Source: Clostridium sp. UBA701 (GTDB lineage: Bacteria > Bacillota > Clostridia > Clostridiales > Clostridiaceae). From it: a DNA stretch of 64,000 nucleotides. The position numbers were made by a program, and so were the translations under genes. A model generated the notes under the pieces. That model made no database searches. It was not told where the DNA came from and saw only the letters and a list, made by a program, of their open reading frames with translations. The stretch spans positions 1-64,000 of the forward strand of contig DBMJ01000004.1 of NCBI GenBank assembly GCA_002298125.1, written 5' to 3'. How positions within the stretch are numbered: the first letter of the stretch is position 1; the number at the start of each line of letters is the position of its first letter. Shown piece after piece: positions 51,965 to 60,190 of this stretch.

Positions 51965-52139
51965 ATATAATAATTGCTCTCTGGTGGTGAAAATAATAGA
52001 TTTTTTGAAGCTAGTAAACTTAGCAGCTAATTTTAGCCTTTTTAGGAATTTGCATTTTTTCTCTTATGGTTTTTTACCTGCCCTAAAGAAAAATCATATT
52101 CTTATTATCGTAATGCATAGAAATAAAATAATAGAAAAG

Positions 52140-52168
52140 TTGTCATAGACAAATTTATTGGTCATAAT
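52140..52168 (+). promoter_or_regulatory. predicted promoter of the DUF3048 lipoprotein gene
   Basis: TTGTCA (52140-52145) and CATAAT (52163-52168), 17 bases apart, 32 bases before the start codon. Confidence 0.5.
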
Positions 52169-52199
52169 TAAAATAAGATAAACATGAGGAGTGAAATTT

Positions 52200-53213
52200 A
52201 TGAAGCTTAGAAAAATAACTATACTTATGCTGCTTACGGCTCTTACTCTCTCTGGCTGCAGCAAGTTCAATTTAAATAACACCTCAGGACTTACCCCGGA
52301 GGTAAAAGAGACCAACACCAAGGTAGAGCCTAAGAAATATTATGCCCCCTATACTGGCGTAGAGGTAGCCAAGGAGGTATTAGATAAGATACCCTACATG
52401 GCCATTATTGAGAACTCACAGGCTGCAAGGCCGCAGTCTGGCCTATATGCAGCGGATATGGTGTTTGAAACTCTAGCTGAGGGCGGTATACCTAGATTTA
52501 TTGCTCTTTATCAAAGTGAGGATTCTCAAAAGATAGGACCCATTCGTAGTGCTAGACCCTATTTTATAGATATTACTAGAGAGTATAACCTTCCCTTTGC
52601 TCACTGCGGCGGAAGTGAAGAGGCACTTCAGGCTATAAATCGTGATAAGCTCATGGGCATGAATGAATTCTATAACGGCAGCTTTTTTTGGAGGGACAAG
52701 GAGAGAATAGCGCCCCATAACCTTTATACCTCCTCAGAAAAGCTAAGGGCTCTTGTAAAGTCAAAGAATTATATCAAAACCCCTGAAAATAAACTTAGCT
52801 TCGATAAAAGCTATTGGGATAATGCTTCCCTTTCAGCAGCTAATGACATTGTTTTTAAGGTAAACAGCTCCTACAGTACTAGCTACAAATATGAAAATGG
52901 TAGCTATGTAAAATATATGGATAATAAACCCGCCTTAAACAAAGAGGACAGTTTGAGTCTAAAGGTTACAAATCTAGTGGTTCAGTATACTAGTATTGTA
53001 CAGCGTGAAGATGGCCGTCTTAATATCACACTGATTGGAGAGGGTAAGGGTGTGGTAATAAGCTGTGGGAAGTTAGTTAACATAAGATGGAAAAGAGCTG
53101 ATTTAAATTCTCCTACAGAGCTTTTTGATGAAAAGGGAAATAAGGTTCCTCTAGCTCCAGGAAAAACTTGGTGGCATATTTATTCCACCAGCACAAAGAT
53201 GGAGGCGAAGTAA
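52200..53213 (+). CDS. DUF3048 (YerB-like) lipoprotein
   Basis: A secreted lipoprotein of 337 residues. The signal peptide MKLRKITILMLLTALTLSGC gives a lipid-anchored Cys at residue 20. The YerB/DUF3048 pattern is clear: AIIENSQAARPQSGLYAADMVFETLAEGGIPRFIALYQ (about 73-110), KIGPIRSARPYFIDI and FAHCGGSEEAL. The biochemical role is not established to my knowledge. The start ATG at 52200 follows GAGGAG by eight bases; the upstream ATG at 52191 is too close to it. Confidence 0.87.
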   Translation: MKLRKITILMLLTALTLSGCSKFNLNNTSGLTPEVKETNTKVEPKKYYAPYTGVEVAKEVLDKIPYMAIIENSQAARPQSGLYAADMVFETLAEGGIPRFIALYQSEDSQKIGPIRSARPYFIDITREYNLPFAHCGGSEEALQAINRDKLMGMNEFYNGSFFWRDKERIAPHNLYTSSEKLRALVKSKNYIKTPENKLSFDKSYWDNASLSAANDIVFKVNSSYSTSYKYENGSYVKYMDNKPALNKEDSLSLKVTNLVVQYTSIVQREDGRLNITLIGEGKGVVISCGKLVNIRWKRADLNSPTELFDEKGNKVPLAPGKTWWHIYSTSTKMEAK

Positions 53214-53304
53214 AAAATTTTGCAACATCTAGAAGGGTTTTAAGTACAAATATAGAATAGTAATAAAAGTATAATTAAAACATATGCAAAAAGGTGGATA
53301 ACTG

Positions 53305-54672
53305 ATGCAAAAGAATTACTCAAGAAAAATGGTCTATAAGGAAATTTTCACATTGGCTTGGCCTTCAATAACAGAACAATTGCTTATGATGATGGTGGGC
53401 ATGGTGTCCACCATTTTTGTGGGTAGAATTGGTAAGGACTACATTGCAGCCGTTGGAATGGTAAACATGCTTATCTTCTTTTTTCAGGCTGTATTTACTG
53501 GATTAGCTACTGGCTCTACTGTTGTTATTGCAAGAATTATTGGAGAGGGTAATAAAAAAGGCGCCCGCATTGCCATGGTGCAATCTCTTATAATGAGCTT
53601 AGTTGCAGGTGCCTCCATTACTATTTTGGGTTACTTGTTAGCCTCTCCTCTACTTTCTCTATTCCTTGGCAGTGCAAATGTTGAAGTGTTAAACATAGGG
53701 CTCCACTATTTCAGCATTGTATTAATAGGACTGCCCTTTATGGTAGTGGACATGGTAATTGCAGGCTCCATGAGAGGTGCTGGAGACACAAAGACTCCCA
53801 TGTATGTAACAGGCGTGGTTAACATTATTAACATAGTGCTAAGCATAATTTTAGTGAACGGATTTGTAAATAATGGTCATACTATAATTCCAGCTCTTGG
53901 AGCAACAGGAGTGGCCATAGCTGTAACCACAGCCAGAGTGTGTGGTGGTGTCATTAGGCTATTGGTACTCTATTCCGGTCGCGGAAAGCTGTCTCTTTCA
54001 CTTAAGGACAAGTTTAGCATAGAGAAGGAAACCATGACCAGAATATTAAAGATAGGAACTCCTGCCTTTATGGAACAGTTTGTAATGCAGGGTGGCTTTT
54101 TAATCATGCAGGTGCTGGTGATGTCTCTTGGAACCACCTCCGCTGCTGTGTATCAAATAGGAGTAAATGTTAATTCTATTGCCTTTATGCCCATCTTTGG
54201 CTTTGCAATTTCTGCCACCACCATGGTGGGGCAAGCTCTTGGCAGCAAGAATTATGACAGTGCAGAAATCTATGCTAAGGAAACCAACAATATCGCTATT
54301 GTGATAATTACCCTTACTGGAGTGCTTATGTTCATTTTTGCTCGTCCACTAGCAATGCTATATAGCAAGGAAAGTGATGTAATAGAGCTTAGTATAAATG
54401 TAATAAGAATTTTTGCAGTACTTGAGCCCTTTTTAGGTCTCATGAACGTCTGTGCAGGAGTGCTTAGAGCTGCAGGAGACATAATGTACATCATGGTTTC
54501 TGCTATTGTAGGACTTTGGCTCTTTAGGATATTTACTGCCTATACCCTAGTAAGAATAACAAACCTCGGTATATATGGAGTGATGATAGGGGTATGTTTG
54601 GATTTTGTTGTACGAGCAGCCATGTATGGTTTTAGAATGAAGGCTGGTAAATGGAAGTATTTGAAGGTGTAA
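53305..54672 (+). CDS. MATE-family multidrug exporter
   Basis: Cation-coupled exporter of 455 residues with twelve predicted membrane segments in two halves. MATE signatures: FTLAWPSITEQLLMMMVGMVSTIFVGRIG (N-terminal) and GAGDTKTPMYVTGVVNIINIVLS; in the second half TPAFMEQFVMQGGFLI and ATTMVGQALGSKN. ATG start with AAGGTGG. Not linked to the polysaccharide genes; a strong terminator follows. Substrate unknown. Confidence 0.92.
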   Translation: MQKNYSRKMVYKEIFTLAWPSITEQLLMMMVGMVSTIFVGRIGKDYIAAVGMVNMLIFFFQAVFTGLATGSTVVIARIIGEGNKKGARIAMVQSLIMSLVAGASITILGYLLASPLLSLFLGSANVEVLNIGLHYFSIVLIGLPFMVVDMVIAGSMRGAGDTKTPMYVTGVVNIINIVLSIILVNGFVNNGHTIIPALGATGVAIAVTTARVCGGVIRLLVLYSGRGKLSLSLKDKFSIEKETMTRILKIGTPAFMEQFVMQGGFLIMQVLVMSLGTTSAAVYQIGVNVNSIAFMPIFGFAISATTMVGQALGSKNYDSAEIYAKETNNIAIVIITLTGVLMFIFARPLAMLYSKESDVIELSINVIRIFAVLEPFLGLMNVCAGVLRAAGDIMYIMVSAIVGLWLFRIFTAYTLVRITNLGIYGVMIGVCLDFVVRAAMYGFRMKAGKWKYLKV

Positions 54673-54685
54673 GCTTCAAAAAACT

Positions 54686-54739
54686 AAAGCACCGGTTAAT
54701 TTTAGGGAAGGGATGCCTAAAATACCGGTGCTATTTTTT
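54686..54739 (+). terminator. terminator after the MATE gene
   Basis: AGCACCGGT and ACCGGTGCT are perfect outer arms; inner TTTTAGG and CCTAAAA extend the stem. TATTTTTTATT follows. Confidence 0.93.
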
Positions 54740-54755
54740 ATTCTATAGGCGTTTT

Positions 54756-55094
54756 TTATACTACCTTATCCTCTGGTTTTCTTTCAACAAACTGAAACTC
54801 ATCTGCAATTACTTCAAATCTATACTTCTTATTGCCTTCCTTGTCTTCGTAGGCACTGGTGTGCAATCTTCCCGTGAGGCTAATCAACATGCCCTTTTTT
54901 AAGTAATCACAGGCTACCTCTGCTTTTCTTCCCCAAACCACCACTGGAATAAAGTCAGCAATTCTTTCTCCCTCGCTATTTCTAAATGGTCTTTCTACTG
55001 CCAGCACAAACTTTGCCAGTGTCTTCTCCTGTTCAGTAATATCCTTTCTCTCTGGATCCTTTACTAAACGTCCAACTAAAACAATCCTGTTCAT
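54756..55094 (-). CDS. ssb: short single-stranded DNA-binding protein
   Basis: OB-fold protein of 112 residues: MNRIVLVGRLVKDPE, TLAKFVLAVERPF, DFIPVVVWGRKAEVACDYLKKGMLISLTGRL and YRFEVIADEFQFVE are canonical SSB stretches. It ends at FVERKPEDKVV, without the Gly/Pro-rich linker and the acidic tail (DDDxPF type) that housekeeping SSBs use to recruit partners. It is therefore probably a secondary SSB. ATG start with GGAGG. Confidence 0.9.
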   Translation of the reverse strand: MNRIVLVGRLVKDPERKDITEQEKTLAKFVLAVERPFRNSEGERIADFIPVVVWGRKAEVACDYLKKGMLISLTGRLHTSAYEDKEGNKKYRFEVIADEFQFVERKPEDKVV

Positions 55095-55187
55095 ACAAAT
55101 GCCTCCAAAACTTTTTTTCTATAATTGTATCCATATTTTTAATTTATAAACAAAGCTTTGGAAGAAAGTTAACTCTTTAATTATAGC

Positions 55188-55694
55188 TTAGCTATCCTTA
55201 GGTAATTTTTTTGCCTTATCCTCTATATATCCATATATTATATAAATAAACAGCAGTGAAAGAATTGGTATAAGTACATAGGGCCTTTTCAAAGCATTGC
55301 TTAAGTATCCCCCATAGGGTATTTTAAATAAATATTTCCCCACTATATCCACTTTATAAATTGGTTCATCATCTACATTGTTTGCGTCTCCTCTAGTAAT
55401 TACTGTTTTGTCATCTATACTCATTACCCTGTGAGTTATAAGGATATTTCCCCTTCTGTAGGTCACTATATCCTTTGGCTTTAAGCTGTCAAATGGCACC
55501 TTTTTAATAACAATCATATCTCCTGCCTTAACTACTGGGCTCATGCTTCCAGTTAAAACGTTCAGCAGCCTTGGTGCAGAAGTATTATCACTTCCTGACA
55601 GGCTGTTAAATAAATTTATCCCAAAAAACCCAAGTAGAATAATTATAATGGCAATTAGAAATATGTTTATTATTTTACTCGCTATTTTTCTCAA
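55188..55694 (-). CDS. SipW/Sec11-type signal peptidase I
   Basis: Membrane protease of 168 residues, anchored by N- and C-terminal membrane segments. The catalytic Ser is in LTGSMSP (residue 50) and, instead of the Lys of ordinary bacterial enzymes, a His follows in ITHRV (residue 88), with an Asp in TRGDANNVDD. This Ser-His-Asp type is the ER/archaeal form also found as SipW in spore formers. The start TTG at 55694 is six bases after GAGGTG; a GTG at 55703 would overlap that site. Confidence 0.87.
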   Translation of the reverse strand: MRKIASKIINIFLIAIIIILLGFFGINLFNSLSGSDNTSAPRLLNVLTGSMSPVVKAGDMIVIKKVPFDSLKPKDIVTYRRGNILITHRVMSIDDKTVITRGDANNVDDEPIYKVDIVGKYLFKIPYGGYLSNALKRPYVLIPILSLLFIYIIYGYIEDKAKKLPKDS

Positions 55695-55795
55695 TTTCTT
55701 CACCTCAGTGTAATAATATGCATGGACATGGGTTTATACCATAATATATATCCATTAATTATTCAAATATACATAAAATGTAATTATGAAGGCAA

Positions 55796-55828
55796 AAAAA
55801 TAAACGCCTCCTAGTAGACGTCTATTTT
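55796..55828 (-). terminator. weak terminator after the YihY gene
   Basis: ATAGACG and CGTTTAT pair (one G-U) around a 12-base loop on the minus strand and are followed by TTTTTTT. Confidence 0.4.
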
Positions 55829-55834
55829 ACATTA

Positions 55835-56686
55835 TTAATATTTTTTACACTGAGGTTTTTCTCTGCCTTCCTTATCAAAGGCCAGGGTGGCATTAAGCTC
55901 TCCTCCTATAAGAATTATAACAGAGGTTAGAAATAACCAAGTCATAAGAATTATCACTGCTCCTAGACTGCCATAGATTCTAGTATAGTTAGAAAAGTTA
56001 TTTACATAGAAGGTAAAGCCTGCAGAGGATAAAATCCATCCCAAGGTTGTAAACAAAGCTCCTGGCATAACCTCCATCCATTTTAGTCTCTTACATGGTG
56101 TATATCTATATAGTGCTGCAAAAACCGTAACAGTAATCAGCATCACAACGATAAATCTTATGATATTCCATGCCTTCATAAAGGCATAGCTGTGAAATAT
56201 ATAGACCCTTAGAAATTCTCCTATGTAATCTCCAAATACCCACAGTACAAGTGAAGCTAGTATAGTCACTGCCAGAGCAAGTGTGCACACTATGGAAATA
56301 AGCTTAAGCTTCACAAAATTTCTTGTTTCCTCTACATCATAGGCCTTGTTCACCCCACGAATTACTGCACCAAAGCCGTTGGAAGCAGACCATATGGTAA
56401 ATATAATACTTAAGGATAAAAGCTCTCCGCTTCTTTTCTCTACTATCTCATATACCGTTCTAGAAATTAGATTATAGGCATCTGCAGGTAAAACATCCTT
56501 TAAGGCAAGCACCAAGGAGTTTCCCTTAATAGGACTAAAGCCTATTAGTGTAAACAGGAATATAAGAAAGGGGAAAAAAGAAAGTAAAAGGCTATAGGCA
56601 AGCTGAGAACCTAGTGCAAAGACTTCATCGTCTATAATTCTGCGAATTAGTCTTCTTGTGTCCGTAAAAATAATCCAAAAAACCAA
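55835..56686 (-). CDS. YihY/BrkB-family membrane protein
   Basis: 283 residues with six membrane segments. Family stretches: DDEVFALGSQLAYSLLLSFFPFLIFLFTLIGF (N-terminal), IWSASNGFGAVIRGVNKAYDVEETRNFVKLK (about residues 101-131), RYTPCKRLKWMEVMPGALFTTLGWILSSAGFTFYVNNFSNYTRIYGSLGAVIILMTWLF. The family is sometimes called RNase BN by error; its real function is not settled. TTG start, nine bases after GGGGAG. Confidence 0.88.
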   Translation of the reverse strand: MVFWIIFTDTRRLIRRIIDDEVFALGSQLAYSLLLSFFPFLIFLFTLIGFSPIKGNSLVLALKDVLPADAYNLISRTVYEIVEKRSGELLSLSIIFTIWSASNGFGAVIRGVNKAYDVEETRNFVKLKLISIVCTLALAVTILASLVLWVFGDYIGEFLRVYIFHSYAFMKAWNIIRFIVVMLITVTVFAALYRYTPCKRLKWMEVMPGALFTTLGWILSSAGFTFYVNNFSNYTRIYGSLGAVIILMTWLFLTSVIILIGGELNATLAFDKEGREKPQCKKY

Positions 56687-56823
56687 ACCTTCTCACTCCC
56701 CGTTAAATATTCCTATGCTCATCAATAGTTATGATAATCACCTTATCTATAATTATGCCACTAATGGAGGTTAATATTAATAGGGAATGGCTCATAAATA
56801 AATTAAAGTTTCTTAAAGCCTTT

Positions 56824-57741
56824 TTATTCTAAGCTCTTATAATAGGCTATGGTCTCCCTTAGGCCCTGCTCTAAGGAGAATTTTGGAGTCCAATTAAGCT
56901 CTTTCTTTATTTTCTCATAGGTCATATAGCTCTTTAGTATGTCTCCTTCTCTAGGAGGTGCAAAGTTAGGCTTTGTATCACAGTTCATCAAGGAATTAAA
57001 GGTAGAGAGTAAATCGAGCACACTTACCTGTTCTCCTGTACAAACATTATAAATACCACAGGCATTACTGTTAATGGCTGCAATATTAGCGGCTGCTACA
57101 TCCTTTACATATACAAAATCCCTTATCTGCTTTCCGTCTCCAAAAATAGTAGGTATTTCTCCCCTTAAAAGCTGCTCTGAAAAGATAGCTACCACTCCGC
57201 CTTCTCCTGTGGAGTCCTGTCTTGGCCCATAGACATTAGAATAGCGCAGTGCCACATAGTCCAGATTGTATAGTGCTTTGTACACTGCAAGGTAATGCTC
57301 TACGGTATGCTTTGAAACTCCATAGCCAGAAATCATATTAAGTGGATGCTCCTCGTCTATAGGAAGGTATTTAGGTTCTCCAAAGATGGCTGCAGAAGCT
57401 GGATATATCACCTTTTTAACCCCAGCTTTAGCACAGGCCTGAAGTAGATTAATTGAACCAATAATATTTACCTCTGCATCATATATGGGGTCTTTTACAG
57501 AGTTTGGAACCTTTATCTGGGCTGCCTCATGTATAAGCACCTCAGGTCTTTCTTTTTTAAATATTTCCTCTATTTGTTTATCCCTAATATCCACTTCATA
57601 AAAGGCCGCCCCTTCAGGTATATTCTCCACCCTGCCATGAGTTAAGTTATCTATAATAATTACTTCATGGTGAGCTTTTATGAGCTCATCTGCTATGTGG
57701 GAGCCTATAAAGCCTGCACCACCAGTTATGGCAACTTTCAT
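56824..57741 (-). CDS. NAD-dependent sugar-nucleotide epimerase (GalE-like)
   Basis: Short-chain dehydrogenase-type enzyme of 305 residues. MKVAITGGAGFIGSHIADELI binds NAD; the catalytic Tyr-Lys pair is in SGYGVSKHTVE (about residues 145-155); YGPRQDS and RDFVYVKDVA are typical for UDP-glucose/UDP-GlcNAc 4-epimerases. The precise substrate cannot be fixed. The start ATG at 57741 is nine bases after GAGGAG; the reading frame from 57795 has no ribosome site. It could supply UDP-galactose or UDP-GalNAc for the wall glycans coded nearby. Confidence 0.87.
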   Translation of the reverse strand: MKVAITGGAGFIGSHIADELIKAHHEVIIIDNLTHGRVENIPEGAAFYEVDIRDKQIEEIFKKERPEVLIHEAAQIKVPNSVKDPIYDAEVNIIGSINLLQACAKAGVKKVIYPASAAIFGEPKYLPIDEEHPLNMISGYGVSKHTVEHYLAVYKALYNLDYVALRYSNVYGPRQDSTGEGGVVAIFSEQLLRGEIPTIFGDGKQIRDFVYVKDVAAANIAAINSNACGIYNVCTGEQVSVLDLLSTFNSLMNCDTKPNFAPPREGDILKSYMTYEKIKKELNWTPKFSLEQGLRETIAYYKSLE

Positions 57742-58024
57742 ATTTCTCATCTCCTCAATATCATTCAATAATAAAACCAGTTTTTTCAGCTTCACATATT
57801 ATATCACAGTATAATTTTAAATTAAAGAAAATCTGCATAACCTCTTACATAACTGGAATAATTACTTACAATATGGTTACATTTATTTAAAGTTTCACTT
57901 ATATGGATTAAAATTAGAAATAGGTGTATAAAAAATCTTCATACAGGCATACTTTTAGCTATCAGCCGCGTATATTAATCGTAGGCTGTTTTACACTACT
58001 TCATTGGGAAGGAAGGACTGTAAT

Positions 58025-59011
58025 ATGAGCAAGAAAAAGCTTGTACTAAAGATTATTATTGGTACACTTGCAGTAGTTTTAGCGCTTACTAGCGCCTCCA
58101 TTGCCTATGTTTATAATGCCCTGGGGAAAATTAATACTCAGCCTTTGTCAAAAAGCAATGAGGATTTAGGCATTAAGGAAAATGTGACTAACACCCCCGA
58201 GAGAAAGGATATAGTAAACATCGCCCTATTTGGCTTAGACAGACGTGGCAAGGAAAAGCCTCATTCTGACAGCATTATTATAGCTACCATTGATTATAGC
58301 AAGAAAAAGATCAAATTGTCCTCAATACTTCGAGATACCTATGTAAATATAGATAATAGAGGTATGGATAAAATTAACCATGCCTACAATATTGGTGGCC
58401 CACAGCTAGCCATAAAAACCATCAATGAAAATTTTGATATGAACATAAGAGATTATATTTCAGTAGACTTTTATGGCATGGAGAAGATAATTGACGACCT
58501 AGGTGGAATTACAATAGAGGTAAAGGATAAAGAAGTGGACAACATTAATAAATATATAATCGAAGTGGCTGAGCTTGAAAAAAAACCACCTACACTTTTG
58601 ACCTCAGGAGGAGAGCAAAGGTTAAACGGTATGCAGGCAGTGGCTTTTTCAAGGATTAGGAGTGTAGGAAATGGAGACTACGAGAGAACCAGCAGACAGC
58701 GAAGAGTGCTCACTAAAATCTTTCAGAGCATAAAGGAAAAGGGGGTAACCTCCTATACCTCTATAGTTAATTCAGCACTTCCCTTTGTTGAAACCAGCTT
58801 AACCTCTACCAACATCCTGTCCTTAGGAACTGATATATTCTCTTCTGGTATTGCAGCTGTAGAGCAGGAGCAATTCCCAAGAGAAGAGGATGGCAGCGGT
58901 GAAATGATTGATGGAATTTGGTACTTTGTAGCTGACCTTGATAAAATAACAAAGTATCTTCATAGCTATATCTACGATGATGTTAATCCTCCACCCGTTG
59001 GTTCAAACTAA
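58025..59011 (+). CDS. LCP-family glycopolymer ligase, first of a tandem pair
   Basis: 328 residues with one N-terminal membrane segment (about residues 7-25). LCP motifs: VNIALFGLDRRGKEKPHSDSIIIATIDYSKKKIKLSSILRDTYVNIDNRG, KINHAYNIGGPQLAIKTINENFD and AFSRIRSVGNGDYERTSRQRRVL. Start ATG at 58025 with GGAAGGAAGG. It is followed 88 bases later by a very similar gene, so the pair arose by duplication. Such enzymes link wall polymers to peptidoglycan. Confidence 0.92.
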   Translation: MSKKKLVLKIIIGTLAVVLALTSASIAYVYNALGKINTQPLSKSNEDLGIKENVTNTPERKDIVNIALFGLDRRGKEKPHSDSIIIATIDYSKKKIKLSSILRDTYVNIDNRGMDKINHAYNIGGPQLAIKTINENFDMNIRDYISVDFYGMEKIIDDLGGITIEVKDKEVDNINKYIIEVAELEKKPPTLLTSGGEQRLNGMQAVAFSRIRSVGNGDYERTSRQRRVLTKIFQSIKEKGVTSYTSIVNSALPFVETSLTSTNILSLGTDIFSSGIAAVEQEQFPREEDGSGEMIDGIWYFVADLDKITKYLHSYIYDDVNPPPVGSN

Positions 59012-59022
59012 CTCATACATAC

Positions 59023-59054
59023 CTTTACTGAGCATGTTTACAGGTTCAGTAAAG
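59023..59054. other. hairpin between the tandem LCP genes
   Basis: CTTTACTGA and TCAGTAAAG are perfect nine-base arms around a 14-base loop. No T-run follows, so it may be an RNA processing or attenuation element rather than a full terminator. Confidence 0.45.
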
Positions 59055-59099
59055 CAACTTATAATAAAGTGGTAACCATAACTAAAGAAAGAAGGGATA

Positions 59100-60143
59100 T
59101 TGTTGAGCAGAAATGTAAAACGCCCTGTGTCTGCACCTACTGCCAGTAAAAAGAGAAAAAAGAAAAAGAAAAAAGCTGTGACAGTGTTTCTGTTGAGCTT
59201 TCTTGTAATAATACTGCTAGGTATAGGCTTAGGAATTGGCTTTGTAGCCTCACAGTTAAACAAGATAAAGATAACGCCTATATCTAAAAGCAGAGAGGAT
59301 CTAGGCATATCCAGAGAAGCTAAAAAAGAAAAGGACATTATTAACATTGCCTTCTTTGGTCTTGATAGAAGAACTAAAAATGAAGCCAGCCGATCTGATG
59401 CCATAATGATAGCCACAATAGATAAAACCCATAAAAAGCTTAAACTTACCTCTATTACAAGAGACACCTATGTGAATATTGACGGTCATGGTAAGGACAA
59501 GCTAAATCATGCCTATGCCTTTGGAGGTCCACAGCTTGCCATCAAAACATTAAATAAGAACTTCAACCTTGATATAACAGACTATGTGGCAGTGGACTTT
59601 TACTCCTTTGAAAAGATAATTGACTCTCTAGGCGGAGTGGAAATCGATGTTAAGAAGAGTGAGCTTGCCCTAGTTAATAGTTATATGGAAGAAACCTCAA
59701 GGCTTGAGGGAAAGAAAAAAGTGCCAGTTACTCGAGCTGGGAAGCAAAACCTAAATGGAATGCAGGCTGTAGCCTACAGCAGAATAAGATATGTAGGCGA
59801 TGGTGACTTTGAAAGGACAGAGCGTCAAAGAAGAGTTTTAAATGCTATCTTTGAAAAGGTTAAGAGTGCAGGCCCTGCCAAATTTGCCTCTATAGCCTCC
59901 ACCATATTGCCTTACACAGAAACCAGTATCTCAAAGACGGACATTTTATCTCTTGGTGCTGAAACCTTTAATATGGGAATTGGGAACTTAGAGCAGGAAC
60001 GCTTCCCATTAAAAAAACACTCTGAAGGTAAAATAATTAATGGAATATGGTACTATGTAACCAATATAGAAACCACAAGAGATTATCTAGACAAATATAT
60101 ATTTGAGGATATAAAGCCTGACAGCTCCTTAAATCAAGATTAA
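59100..60143 (+). CDS. LCP-family glycopolymer ligase, second of a tandem pair
   Basis: 347 residues. A Lys-rich N-terminus (KKRKKKKKKAVTV) precedes the membrane segment (about residues 28-50). LCP motifs: INIAFFGLDRRTKNEASRSDAIMIATIDK, LTSITRDTYVNIDGHGKDKLNHAYAFGGPQLAIKTLNKNF and YSRIRYVGDGDFERTERQRRVL. Start is TTG at 59100, or a second TTG at 59103 with better spacing to GAAGGG. Highly similar along its length to the preceding gene, with a different N-terminus. Confidence 0.92.
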   Translation: MLSRNVKRPVSAPTASKKRKKKKKKAVTVFLLSFLVIILLGIGLGIGFVASQLNKIKITPISKSREDLGISREAKKEKDIINIAFFGLDRRTKNEASRSDAIMIATIDKTHKKLKLTSITRDTYVNIDGHGKDKLNHAYAFGGPQLAIKTLNKNFNLDITDYVAVDFYSFEKIIDSLGGVEIDVKKSELALVNSYMEETSRLEGKKKVPVTRAGKQNLNGMQAVAYSRIRYVGDGDFERTERQRRVLNAIFEKVKSAGPAKFASIASTILPYTETSISKTDILSLGAETFNMGIGNLEQERFPLKKHSEGKIINGIWYYVTNIETTRDYLDKYIFEDIKPDSSLNQD

Positions 60144-60147
60144 AATA

Positions 60148-60185
60148 AGAGGGTTTGTACATTTATACAAGCCCTCCTTTTTATT
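60148..60185. terminator. convergent terminator
   Basis: AGAGGGTTTGTA and TACAAGCCCTCC pair with one G-U and are followed by TTTTTATT. It serves the LCP gene and the minus-strand transferase ending at 60191. Confidence 0.88.
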
Positions 60186-60190
60186 AGTTA

